Source of the DNA: Pseudomonas gozinkensis
GTDB taxonomy: Bacteria > Pseudomonadota > Gammaproteobacteria > Pseudomonadales > Pseudomonadaceae
DNA length: 64,000 nucleotides
NCBI RefSeq assembly: GCF_014863585.1
Contig: NZ_CP062253.1
Location: 5,880,001-5,944,000, forward strand
Reading direction: 5' to 3'
The notes under the pieces are model-generated. The model had not been told where the DNA came from, did not search any database, and worked only from the letters and a program-made list of their open reading frames with translations. Shown one piece after another: positions 50,825 through 60,099 of the stretch (the stretch's first letter is position 1; each line of letters opens with the position of its first letter). A program made the translations under genes and the position numbers.

Positions 50825-52792
50825 ATGGCCGGGCTGATTCCCCAGAGCTTCATTGACGACCTTCTGAACCGCACCGACATCGTCGACGTGGTCAGCTCGC
50901 GCGTGCAATTGAAGAAGGCCGGCAAAAACTACACCGCCTGCTGCCCGTTCCATAAAGAGAAAACCCCGTCGTTCAGCGTCAGCCCCGACAAGCAGTTCTA
51001 TTACTGCTTCGGCTGCGGCGCTGGCGGCAACGCCCTCGGCTTTCTGATGGATCACGACAACCTGGACTTCCCCCAGGCCGTCGAAGACCTCGCCAAAGCC
51101 GCCGGCATGGAAGTCCCACGCGAGGAAGGCGGTCGCTCGAGCAAACCGCGCCAGCCGACCGATTCACCGCTATATCCGTTACTGACTGCCGCAGCCGACT
51201 TTTATCGGCAGGCACTCAAGAGCCACCCGGCACGCAAGGCAGCGGTGGACTACCTCAAGGGGCGCGGCCTGACCGGCGAAATCGCCCGAGACTTCGGTCT
51301 CGGATTCGCACCGCCGGGCTGGGACAACCTGTTCAAACACTTGAGCAGCGACACCTTGCAGCAGAAAGCCATGATCGACGCCGGCCTGCTGATCGAGAAC
51401 GCCGAAACCGGCAAACGCTATGACCGCTTCCGCGACCGCGTGATGTTCCCGATCCGCGACACCCGTGGACGGATTATCGCTTTCGGCGGACGGGTGCTCG
51501 GCGACGACAAGCCAAAGTACCTGAACTCGCCGGAAACTCCGGTTTTCCATAAAGGCCAGGAACTCTACGGCCTGTATGAAGCCCGCAAGAACAATCGCAA
51601 CCTCGACGAAATCATCGTCGTCGAGGGCTATATGGACGTCATCGCCCTCGCCCAGCAAGGCCTGCGCAACGCTGTCGCGACACTGGGCACCGCCACCAGC
51701 GAAGAACACCTCAAACGTCTGTTTCGCGTCGTGCCGAACGTGTTGTTCTGTTTCGACGGTGACCAGGCCGGCCGCAACGCTGCCTGGCGCGCACTGGAAG
51801 CAACACTCTCCAGCCTGCAGGACGGACGCCGCGCACGCTTCCTGTTTCTGCCCGAAGGCGAAGACCCGGATACGCTGATTCGCGCCGAAGGCACTGACGC
51901 CTTCCGCGCCCGGATCAATCAGCATGCACAACCGCTGGCGGACTACTTCTTCCAGCAACTCACCGAAGAAGCCGACCCGCGCTCGCTCGAGGGCAAGGCC
52001 CATATGGCCACGCTCGCGGCACCGCTGATCGACAAGGTTCCCGGCGCCAACCTGCGCATTCTGATGCGTCAGCGCCTCACCGAAATCACCGGCCTGAGCA
52101 GCGAAAGCGTCAGTCAGCTGGCCCAGAGCGCTCCGCAGGAAGCGCCGCCAGCCTACGACCCGGGCATCGATTACGACGCCATGCCGGACTACAGCGACTA
52201 CCATCAGCCGCAGGCACAGGACATGTACGTGCCGCAGCAGGAATGGACGCCAAAGAAATCCGGTGCCGGCGGCAAGAAATGGGACAAGAAACCGTGGGAC
52301 AAGAATGGCAAGCGTGGCGGCGATCGAGACCAGCCCCGCACCCCACGTGTGCCGGCCGCCGTCGAACCACCGACTCTGGCCGCTCTGAGGACCTTGTTGC
52401 ATCACCCTCAGCTGGCGGAAAAAGTCGAAGACGCCGGGCACTTCGCGGACGAGAACCAGACCAACGCACAACTGCTGGTGGCACTGCTCGAAGCCGTACA
52501 GAAGAATCCCAAGCTAAACTCATTTCAGTTGATCGCGCGATGGCACGGAACCGAACAGGGTCGCCTGTTAAAGGCATTGGCGGAAAAGGAATGGCTGATT
52601 GACGGAGACAACCTTGAACAACAGTTTTTCGACACCATTACTAGCTTGTCAGCCCGCCAACGCGAGCGAAATCTGGAACAACTGCTCAGGAAAGCGCGTC
52701 AAAGCGAACTGAGTGCCGAAGAGAAAAATCAACTGCGCGACCTTTTAAGTCGCAATGTTTCCGCATCAAACCCGACCTCAACTGGCGCGTGA
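50825..52792 (+). CDS. dnaG: DNA primase
   Basis: DnaG (655 residues) lays RNA primers at the fork. The N-terminal CHC2 zinc motif (CPFHKEKTPSF...YYCFGCGAGG), the RNA polymerase core with GGRVLGDDKPKYLNSPE, and the Toprim domain (VVEGYMDVIAL, CFDGDQAGR) are intact. A Lys/Gly-rich linker near residue 480 precedes the C-terminal helicase-binding domain. The ribosome binding site is weak. Confidence 0.98.
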   Translation: MAGLIPQSFIDDLLNRTDIVDVVSSRVQLKKAGKNYTACCPFHKEKTPSFSVSPDKQFYYCFGCGAGGNALGFLMDHDNLDFPQAVEDLAKAAGMEVPREEGGRSSKPRQPTDSPLYPLLTAAADFYRQALKSHPARKAAVDYLKGRGLTGEIARDFGLGFAPPGWDNLFKHLSSDTLQQKAMIDAGLLIENAETGKRYDRFRDRVMFPIRDTRGRIIAFGGRVLGDDKPKYLNSPETPVFHKGQELYGLYEARKNNRNLDEIIVVEGYMDVIALAQQGLRNAVATLGTATSEEHLKRLFRVVPNVLFCFDGDQAGRNAAWRALEATLSSLQDGRRARFLFLPEGEDPDTLIRAEGTDAFRARINQHAQPLADYFFQQLTEEADPRSLEGKAHMATLAAPLIDKVPGANLRILMRQRLTEITGLSSESVSQLAQSAPQEAPPAYDPGIDYDAMPDYSDYHQPQAQDMYVPQQEWTPKKSGAGGKKWDKKPWDKNGKRGGDRDQPRTPRVPAAVEPPTLAALRTLLHHPQLAEKVEDAGHFADENQTNAQLLVALLEAVQKNPKLNSFQLIARWHGTEQGRLLKALAEKEWLIDGDNLEQQFFDTITSLSARQRERNLEQLLRKARQSELSAEEKNQLRDLLSRNVSASNPTSTGA

Positions 52793-52796
52793 GGTC
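52774..52796 (+). promoter_or_regulatory. Inverted repeat across the dnaG stop codon
   Basis: GACCTCA (52774-52780) pairs with TGAGGTC (52790-52796); the right arm includes the dnaG TGA. It sits 11 bases upstream of a TATAAT. It could be an operator or a processing site; it has no T-tract. Confidence 0.4.
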
Positions 52797-52806
52797 ATAG
52801 CTCAGG

Positions 52807-52812
52807 TATAAT
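52807..52812 (+). promoter_or_regulatory. TATAAT -10 box upstream of rpoD
   Basis: A perfect TATAAT lies 48 bases before the rpoD ATG, in the 67-base gap after dnaG. No good TTGACA is seen 17 bases upstream, so the -35 element is weak or activator-dependent. Confidence 0.5.
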
Positions 52813-52859
52813 CCTCGGCTTGTTTTTTGCCCGCCAAGACCTTCAGTGGATAGGGTGTT

Positions 52860-54707
<1,848 letters not shown>

Positions 54708-54713
54708 CACCAG

Positions 54714-54745
54714 AACCCCCGGCCCAGGCCGGGGGTTTTGTTTTT
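54714..54745 (+). terminator. Terminator after rpoD
   Basis: The stem AACCCCCGGCC (54714-54724) with GGCCGGGGGTT (about 54728-54738) is followed by TTGTTTTT, 7 bases after the rpoD stop. Confidence 0.92.
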
Positions 54746-54832
54746 ACAGCAGATTAAATACCTCGCACCGCCCTCCCCCGCGCACAGCCCGTCTACACTC
54801 GAAACATTCCCCCGAGCCATAACGAGACCGTT

Positions 54833-57800
54833 ATGCCCAGACTGGCGTCCGTGCTTTTTTTGCTGTCACTGATGATCTGGACCGCAACGGCTGACGCGCT
54901 GACTCTGACCGATGAAGAACGTAGCTGGCTGGCGGCTCACCCGGACTTGCGCCTGGGTGTCGATGCGTCGTGGCCACCCTTCGAGTTCCGCGACGACCAG
55001 AACCGCTATCAGGGCCTGGCAGCGGACTATATCGATGTGATTCGTCAACGCCTGGCGATCAAACTCACCCCCATCGAGCCGGTGAGCTGGACCGTAGTGC
55101 TCGAACAGGCGAAAAACGGCACGATCGACCTGCTTCCGGGCATCATGTCCACCCCGGAACGCCAGAGTTACCTGTCATTCACCCGCCCTTACCTCGACTT
55201 TCCGATCGTCATCCTCGCCCACGTCGGCGGCCCGCAGCCGCGCAAGCTCGAGGATCTCTACGGCCTGAAAATCGCCGTAGTGGAAAACTATGCACCCCAT
55301 GAGCTGCTGCGCACTCATCATCCCGACCTTAACCTGGTGGCGATGCCCAACGTGAGTTCCGCATTGCAGGCCCTGGCCACCGATGAAGTGGACGCCGTGG
55401 TCGGCGACCTGGCCTCCAGCGTCTGGAGCCTGCGCCAGCTCAAGCTCGACGGCTTATACGTCAGCGGCGAGACCCCCTATCGCTACCAACTGGCGATGGG
55501 CGTCCCTCGGGACAACAAAATGCTGGTGGGGATTCTGGACAAGGTGCTGGCCGACATGTCCCCGGAGGAAGTCAGCAGCATTCAGGAACACTGGGTGGGC
55601 AACGTCCTCGATCACCGGACATTCTGGTCGGATCTGCTGGTTTACGGCTTACCGGGCCTCTCGCTTCTGGTCATCGTGCTGGCGGTCGTGATCCGCATCA
55701 ACCGTCGCCTGAGTTCGGAAATCGCCCGACGCATCGACCTGGAACAGGAACTGCGCAGCAGCGAATACCACTATCGCGGACTGGTGGAGAGTCTCTCGGC
55801 CATCGCCTGGGAAGCGCGGATCAGCGACTTCACCTACAGCTATGTTTCGCCCCACGCCGAAGATCTGCTCGGCTATCCGTTATCTCATTGGCTGATTCCA
55901 GGCTTCTGGCGCAACATCATTCACCCGGCGGATCTGACTCGTGCCCAGAGTTTCTGCGATCACGAGGTGCTGGCCGGACGCGATCACAGCCTCGATTACC
56001 GGGTGATCACCGCCGACGGCCGTTGCTTGTGGGTGCGCGACATCGTCAGCCTGATCGAACACGGCCACGAACCGGTAATGCGCGGCCTGATGATCGACAT
56101 CAGCGAAACCAAGCGCACTGAAGAGGCGTTGCGCCTGTCGGAACAGAAGTTCGCTTCGGTATTCCAGCAATGCCCGGACATTCTGGTCATCGCCCGGCTC
56201 TCGGACGGCTGCCTGCTGGAGGTCAACGAAGCGTTTGAAGAACAGATCGGGCTCAAGGCCGAAGAAGTGATAGGCCAGACTGCCACCGACCTCAATATCT
56301 GGGGCATTCCGGGAGTCGGTCCGGGCTTGCTCCAGCGCTTGCAGGCCGGCAGCATTCGCAACCTGGAGATGCCCTTTCGTCGCAACAATGGCCAGGTGTT
56401 TACCGGGCTGATTTCCGCCGAGCCGTTCGAACTCGACACCACACCGGCACTGGTTGTGGTCGTGCGCGACATCTCCCAGCTCAAGGAAACCCAACAGCAG
56501 CTGCAAACCTCCGAAGAAAAGTTCGCCAAGGCCTTCCACGCGTCGCCGGACGGCCTGCTGCTGTCGCGCCAGAGTGATGGCCTGTTGCTGGAGGTCAACG
56601 AAGGTTTCAGTCGCATCACCGGCTTCAACAGCGCCATGTCGGTGGATCGCTCGGCGCTGGACCTGGGTATCTGGGTCAACCTCAACGAACGCAAGCAAAT
56701 GCTCGACCTGCTGCACCGCGACGGATTCGTTCGCGACTTCAGCTGCCACATCCGCCGCAGCGACGGGCAGATCCGCCTCTGCGAGGTGTCCAGTCGTCCG
56801 CTGCCGATCGGCGACGAAGACTGCATGCTGACCATCGCCCGAGACATCACCGAACGCCACCTGATGCAGGAAAAACTGCAACAGGCTGCGACCGTGTTCG
56901 AGAGCACCGCAGAAGGCGTGCTGATTACCGATACCCAGCAACACATCAGCGCGGTGAACCGGGCCTTCACCGAAATCACCGGTTACAGCGAAAGCGAAGC
57001 GCTGGGACACACCCCGCGTCTGCTGGCCTCCGGCCTGCACGACAGCGCGTTTTACGCGGCGATGTGGCATCAATTGACCGACGAAGGTCACTGGCAAGGC
57101 GAAATCTCCAACAGGCGCAAGAACGGCGAGCTGTACCCGAGCTGGCTGACCATCAGCGCCGTGCGCAACCGCGACAAGTTCATCACCCACTTCGTTGCGG
57201 TGTTCGCCGATATCTCCAGCCTCAAGCACGCCCAGGCCAAACTCGACTACCAGGCGCATCACGACCCGCTCACCGGCCTGCCGAACCGCACGCTGTTCGA
57301 AAGTCGCCTGTTGACGGCACTCAACAGCCAGCAGGAAAACGGCGGCCAGGGCGCAGTACTGTTTCTCGACCTCGACCGTTTCAAGCATATCAACGACAGC
57401 CTCGGTCACCCCGTCGGCGATTTGCTGCTCAAGGGCATCGCCGTGCGCCTCAAGGAGCAACTGCGCGATATCGACACCGTCGCGCGCCTGGGTGGCGACG
57501 AATTCATCATTCTGTTGCCGGGCCTGCAACAACCCGGTGATGCCGACAACATTGCCACCAAACTGCTGAACTGCTTTGGCGCGCCATTCCAGGCCGGTGA
57601 GCATGAGTTCTTCATCAGCGCCAGCATCGGCACCAGTCTTTACCCACGAGACGGCTGCGATGTCGCGACCCTGATCAAGAACGCGGACGCCGCGATGTAC
57701 CGCTCCAAGGCCAAGGGCCGCAACCGGGTCGAAAGCTACACCCGCGACCTCACCGCCCAGGCCAGCGAGCGTGTGGCGCTGGAGCACGAACTTCGCCGGG

Positions 57801-58579
57801 CCATCGAGCGCGAGGAGCTGTACCTCTATTACCAACCAAAAATCAGCCTCGACGATCACAGTCTCGTCGGGGCCGAAGCCCTGATCCGCTGGCGCCACCC
57901 GAATTTCGGCGAAGTGCCGCCAGAGCACTTCATTCCGCTGGCGGAAGAGAACGGGATGATTCTGCAAATCGGCGACTGGGTGCTGGAGACCGCCTGCCGG
58001 CAAATGTTTGAGTGGGGCCAGATTTACGAATCCCTCGGCCCGCTCTCGGTGAACCTCGCCGGCGCACAACTGCGCCAGCCGAACCTGCTGGGACGCATCG
58101 AGCAACTGCTCAAGGACAACCGCCTGCGGCCGGAATTACTGCAACTGGAAATTACCGAAAACTTCATCATGAGCCAGGCCGAAGAAGCGCTGGCGGTGTT
58201 GCACCAGCTCAAGCACCTCGGCGTGCAACTGGCTATCGACGACTTCGGCACCGGTTATTCCTCGCTGAGTTATCTCAAGCGCCTGCCACTGGACATCCTC
58301 AAGATCGACCAGTCTTTCGTTCGCGGCCTGCCCGACGACCCCCACGACGCGGCAATTGTCCGCGCCATCATCGCCCTGGGTCGCAGCATGCAATTCACCG
58401 TGATCGCCGAAGGCGTGGAAACCCAGGCCCAGCAACAATTCCTCGCCGCCGAGGGCTGCGAACAGATTCAGGGCTACATCGTCAGCCTGCCACTGCCACC
58501 CGAAGAATTCGCCGCGACGTTTCTTCGCATAGCCGTATCGGATTTTTCGGATAGCACAGCCGAGAAACCGTCGCTATAA
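54833..58579 (+). CDS. rmcA: Multi-domain c-di-GMP regulator, RmcA-like (SBP-PAS-GGDEF-EAL)
   Basis: A 1248-residue membrane signalling protein. Signal peptide, periplasmic SBP_bac_3 domain (about 30-255), one helix (about 268-290), four PAS repeats (about 310-810), a GGDEF domain with intact GGDEF at about 887-891, and an EAL domain with EAL at about 1015 (AEALIRWRHP). Both catalytic motifs are intact. P. aeruginosa RmcA (1245 residues, next to rpoD) has the same layout; there it degrades c-di-GMP in response to redox state and, reportedly, arginine. Net activity here is inferred as phosphodiesterase. Confidence 0.93.
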   Translation: MPRLASVLFLLSLMIWTATADALTLTDEERSWLAAHPDLRLGVDASWPPFEFRDDQNRYQGLAADYIDVIRQRLAIKLTPIEPVSWTVVLEQAKNGTIDLLPGIMSTPERQSYLSFTRPYLDFPIVILAHVGGPQPRKLEDLYGLKIAVVENYAPHELLRTHHPDLNLVAMPNVSSALQALATDEVDAVVGDLASSVWSLRQLKLDGLYVSGETPYRYQLAMGVPRDNKMLVGILDKVLADMSPEEVSSIQEHWVGNVLDHRTFWSDLLVYGLPGLSLLVIVLAVVIRINRRLSSEIARRIDLEQELRSSEYHYRGLVESLSAIAWEARISDFTYSYVSPHAEDLLGYPLSHWLIPGFWRNIIHPADLTRAQSFCDHEVLAGRDHSLDYRVITADGRCLWVRDIVSLIEHGHEPVMRGLMIDISETKRTEEALRLSEQKFASVFQQCPDILVIARLSDGCLLEVNEAFEEQIGLKAEEVIGQTATDLNIWGIPGVGPGLLQRLQAGSIRNLEMPFRRNNGQVFTGLISAEPFELDTTPALVVVVRDISQLKETQQQLQTSEEKFAKAFHASPDGLLLSRQSDGLLLEVNEGFSRITGFNSAMSVDRSALDLGIWVNLNERKQMLDLLHRDGFVRDFSCHIRRSDGQIRLCEVSSRPLPIGDEDCMLTIARDITERHLMQEKLQQAATVFESTAEGVLITDTQQHISAVNRAFTEITGYSESEALGHTPRLLASGLHDSAFYAAMWHQLTDEGHWQGEISNRRKNGELYPSWLTISAVRNRDKFITHFVAVFADISSLKHAQAKLDYQAHHDPLTGLPNRTLFESRLLTALNSQQENGGQGAVLFLDLDRFKHINDSLGHPVGDLLLKGIAVRLKEQLRDIDTVARLGGDEFIILLPGLQQPGDADNIATKLLNCFGAPFQAGEHEFFISASIGTSLYPRDGCDVATLIKNADAAMYRSKAKGRNRVESYTRDLTAQASERVALEHELRRAIEREELYLYYQPKISLDDHSLVGAEALIRWRHPNFGEVPPEHFIPLAEENGMILQIGDWVLETACRQMFEWGQIYESLGPLSVNLAGAQLRQPNLLGRIEQLLKDNRLRPELLQLEITENFIMSQAEEALAVLHQLKHLGVQLAIDDFGTGYSSLSYLKRLPLDILKIDQSFVRGLPDDPHDAAIVRAIIALGRSMQFTVIAEGVETQAQQQFLAAEGCEQIQGYIVSLPLPPEEFAATFLRIAVSDFSDSTAEKPSL

Positions 58580-58580
58580 T
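58575..58580 (+). promoter_or_regulatory. TATAAT of the tRNA-Ile2 promoter, inside the rmcA stop codon
   Basis: TATAAT starts two bases before and ends one base after the rmcA TAA stop, 14 bases upstream of the tRNA 5' end. No clear TTGACA is seen at the expected distance. The tRNA promoter is therefore embedded in the end of rmcA. Confidence 0.55.
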
Positions 58581-58594
58581 CCGCGGCCTACTGA

Positions 58595-58671
58595 GGGCCT
58601 ATAGCTCAGTTGGTTAGAGCAGAGGACTCATAATCCTTTGGTCCACGGTTCAAGTCCGTGTGGGCCCACCA
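58595..58671 (+). tRNA. tRNA-Ile2 (CAU anticodon, lysidine-modified type)
   Basis: A 77-base tRNA with genomic CCA. The acceptor stem is GGGCCTA/TGGGCCC, the anticodon loop CTCATAA, and the T-arm GTTCAAGTC. CAT would normally be read as Met, but C4-G69 and C5-G68, together with the TTTGGTC variable region, match E. coli ileX, the TilS substrate. I therefore call it Ile2, which reads AUA after lysidine is made at C34. Confidence 0.9.
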
Positions 58672-58677
58672 AACATG

Positions 58678-58708
58678 AAAAAGCCGCGCACTCGCGCGGC
58701 TTTTTTTC
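58678..58708 (+). terminator. Terminator after the tRNA
   Basis: AGCCGCGC-ACTC-GCGCGGCT, 8-bp stem (58682-58701), is followed by T7. It begins 10 bases after the tRNA CCA end. Confidence 0.92.
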
Positions 58709-58874
58709 GCCTGTCGTTTGGCGTTTACGTTCTTCACAAGCGCAATATTCGGAAGACTACCGCAAGGTCTGTAGGTTATTTCCCAAGCTGTGTTTTCACT
58801 CGGTTTTCGGCCTTGTTGGCCTTTTCTCCGAACGAGTAATCTCCGGGCGCCGCTGTTCGCCAAGGATTACTTTC

Positions 58875-59024
58875 ATGCTCGTGAATGCTGCGCCACTGAT
58901 AAAAGAATCGAGCGGCCAACAAACATGGATCGACTTAGCTTTGCCGGACCTGCGTACGCTGGCCAGGGGGCTTCGCTCAGCCGCACCGCATGGCCTTCAT
59001 CAATGCCTACGAGGCAAAGAATGA
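58875..59024 (+). CDS. Small hypothetical ORF (49 aa)
   Basis: The ATG at 58875 has a good AAGGA site 8 bases upstream. The peptide LVNAAPLIKESSGQQTWIDL... has no family match I know. Its frame is interrupted at 59022, while a second frame (58990-59181, AFINAYEAKNDMLVVVDV...) continues in a protein-like way. A single indel would join them into about 100 residues. It could be a degraded gene or chance. Confidence 0.3.
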   Translation: MLVNAAPLIKESSGQQTWIDLALPDLRTLARGLRSAAPHGLHQCLRGKE

Positions 59025-59150
59025 CATGCTCGTGGTGGTAGATGTCAGGCACGGGCACGTCCTGTGGAACGTCATGCATGCCCCGGCAAGAGCGATGAAC
59101 AAGCACCGCCAGGGCGAACTTCTCTACAAGAGATACGTTCTTCAGGACAA

Positions 59151-59179
59151 ACAAAAAGGGGAGCCTGTTGGCTCCCCTT
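59151..59179 (-). terminator. Minus-strand terminator hairpin in the orphan region
   Basis: The 10-bp stem AAGGGGAGCC (59156-59165) with GGCTCCCCTT (59170-59179) is followed on the minus strand by TTTGTTTG. On the plus strand the tail is GAATATTTG, less typical. No minus-strand gene is known upstream of it, so it may end a small RNA or be a relic. Confidence 0.55.
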
Positions 59180-59491
59180 GAATATTTGAATCCTGATATT
59201 GGCATCCTCAGGAAATGGGATGAAGAGGTCTCACCTTACACCGATGTTGCAGCATCGCTGAGGTACCTATGCCTGCTGAAGCCCTGCAAGGCAGCAGATT
59301 TCGCGCTCTTGAGGCCATTTTTGATAAATGGCAGCAGGCAAGTCAAATCATTTGTCCGTTCTTTTGTTTCAGTAAAATCCCCCGATCCGGTGGCTGCCTA
59401 ATCCCCCGCCGCTCAATCAGCGCTCACAAGCGCCTCGCGTGGCGAGCCTGTAACATGCGACCCCATTGATCCGTACCGCTGGAGCCTGCCC

Positions 59492-59953
59492 TTGCCCGAC
59501 ATCCGCCCACCCGTGCTCGATGAAATCGACCGTCAGCTGATCGCTGCCCTGCAAATCAACGCCCGCGAGAGCGTGGCGATGCTGGCCCGGCAATTGGGGA
59601 TCGCCCGTACCACCGTGACTTCGCGGCTGGCGCGGCTCGAAAAGGCCAAGGTCATCACCGGCTACGGTGTACGACTGGGCCAGCGTGTAGTGGACGGCGG
59701 GTTGCAGGCCTATGTCGGGATCAAAGTGCAGCCACGCTCCGGTAAAGAGGTATTGCGCCGGTTGAGCGTGATGGCCCAGGTACAGCAATTGTGTGCGGTG
59801 AGTGGCGAATTTGATTATGTGGCGTGGCTGCGGACCGACTCCCCGGAGCAGCTCGATCAGCTTCTCGATCAGATCGGCAGCGTAGACGGTGTGGAGAAAA
59901 CCACGACCTCGATCATCCTCAGCAGCAAGATTGATCGCGGGCATCCAGTCTGA
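59492..59953 (+). CDS. Lrp/AsnC family transcriptional regulator
   Basis: A 153-residue regulator. The N-terminal HTH is in IDRQLIAALQINARESVAML and LGIARTTVTSRLARLEKAKV (parts quoted); the C-terminal RAM/Lrp ligand domain follows. The start is TTG at 59492 with CTGGAG upstream; no ATG fits. It precedes davB by 146 bases in the same direction, as in P. putida, so it is the likely lysine- or 5-aminovalerate-responsive control of davBA. Confidence 0.9.
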   Translation: MPDIRPPVLDEIDRQLIAALQINARESVAMLARQLGIARTTVTSRLARLEKAKVITGYGVRLGQRVVDGGLQAYVGIKVQPRSGKEVLRRLSVMAQVQQLCAVSGEFDYVAWLRTDSPEQLDQLLDQIGSVDGVEKTTTSIILSSKIDRGHPV

Positions 59954-60099
59954 CCAATAGAATCGTCAGATTGCAGCACAAGCACTCAAAACGACGACAC
60001 TTTGCGTCTTATTAACGTGTTCTACGCTCCCTAGAATGGCTGGCATCTTTTCCTATACTCAGACGCGCATCCCGCGTCGGGTCGCCAGCAAGGTCAGCC
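59954..60099 (+). promoter_or_regulatory. Probable davBA promoter region
   Basis: Candidate -10 boxes are TAGAAT (60032-60037) and TATACT (60054-60059), neither with a good -35. GACAC near 59995 and GTGTT near 60018 form a partial dyad in an AT-rich setting, a possible Lrp-type site. All three are weak matches. Confidence 0.35.

Larger units (their letters stand above)
58712..59491. other. Unexplained 780-base stretch between tRNA-Ile2 and the Lrp-type gene
   Basis: No gene family is recognised. It is more AT-rich than its neighbours. Two short plus-strand frames overlap in different phases (58875-59024 and 58990-59181) and could be one broken gene. A hairpin with T-tract on the minus strand lies at 59151-59179. 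The part 59182-59491 has low coding signal and a hairpin CCATTT-TTGAT-AAATGG at 59315-59331. The adjacent tRNA is a typical integration target, but no integrase or repeat of the tRNA end is seen. Confidence 0.5.

Noticed and set aside
55880..58105. 741-codon minus-strand frame opposite rmcA
   Set aside because: It is antisense of conserved PAS and GGDEF codons, without family support.
58595..58671. tRNA-Met call from the CAT anticodon
   Set aside because: Acceptor pairs C4-G69 and C5-G68 and the variable region fit Ile2; no initiator features (C1-A72 mismatch, GGG-CCC anticodon stem) are present.
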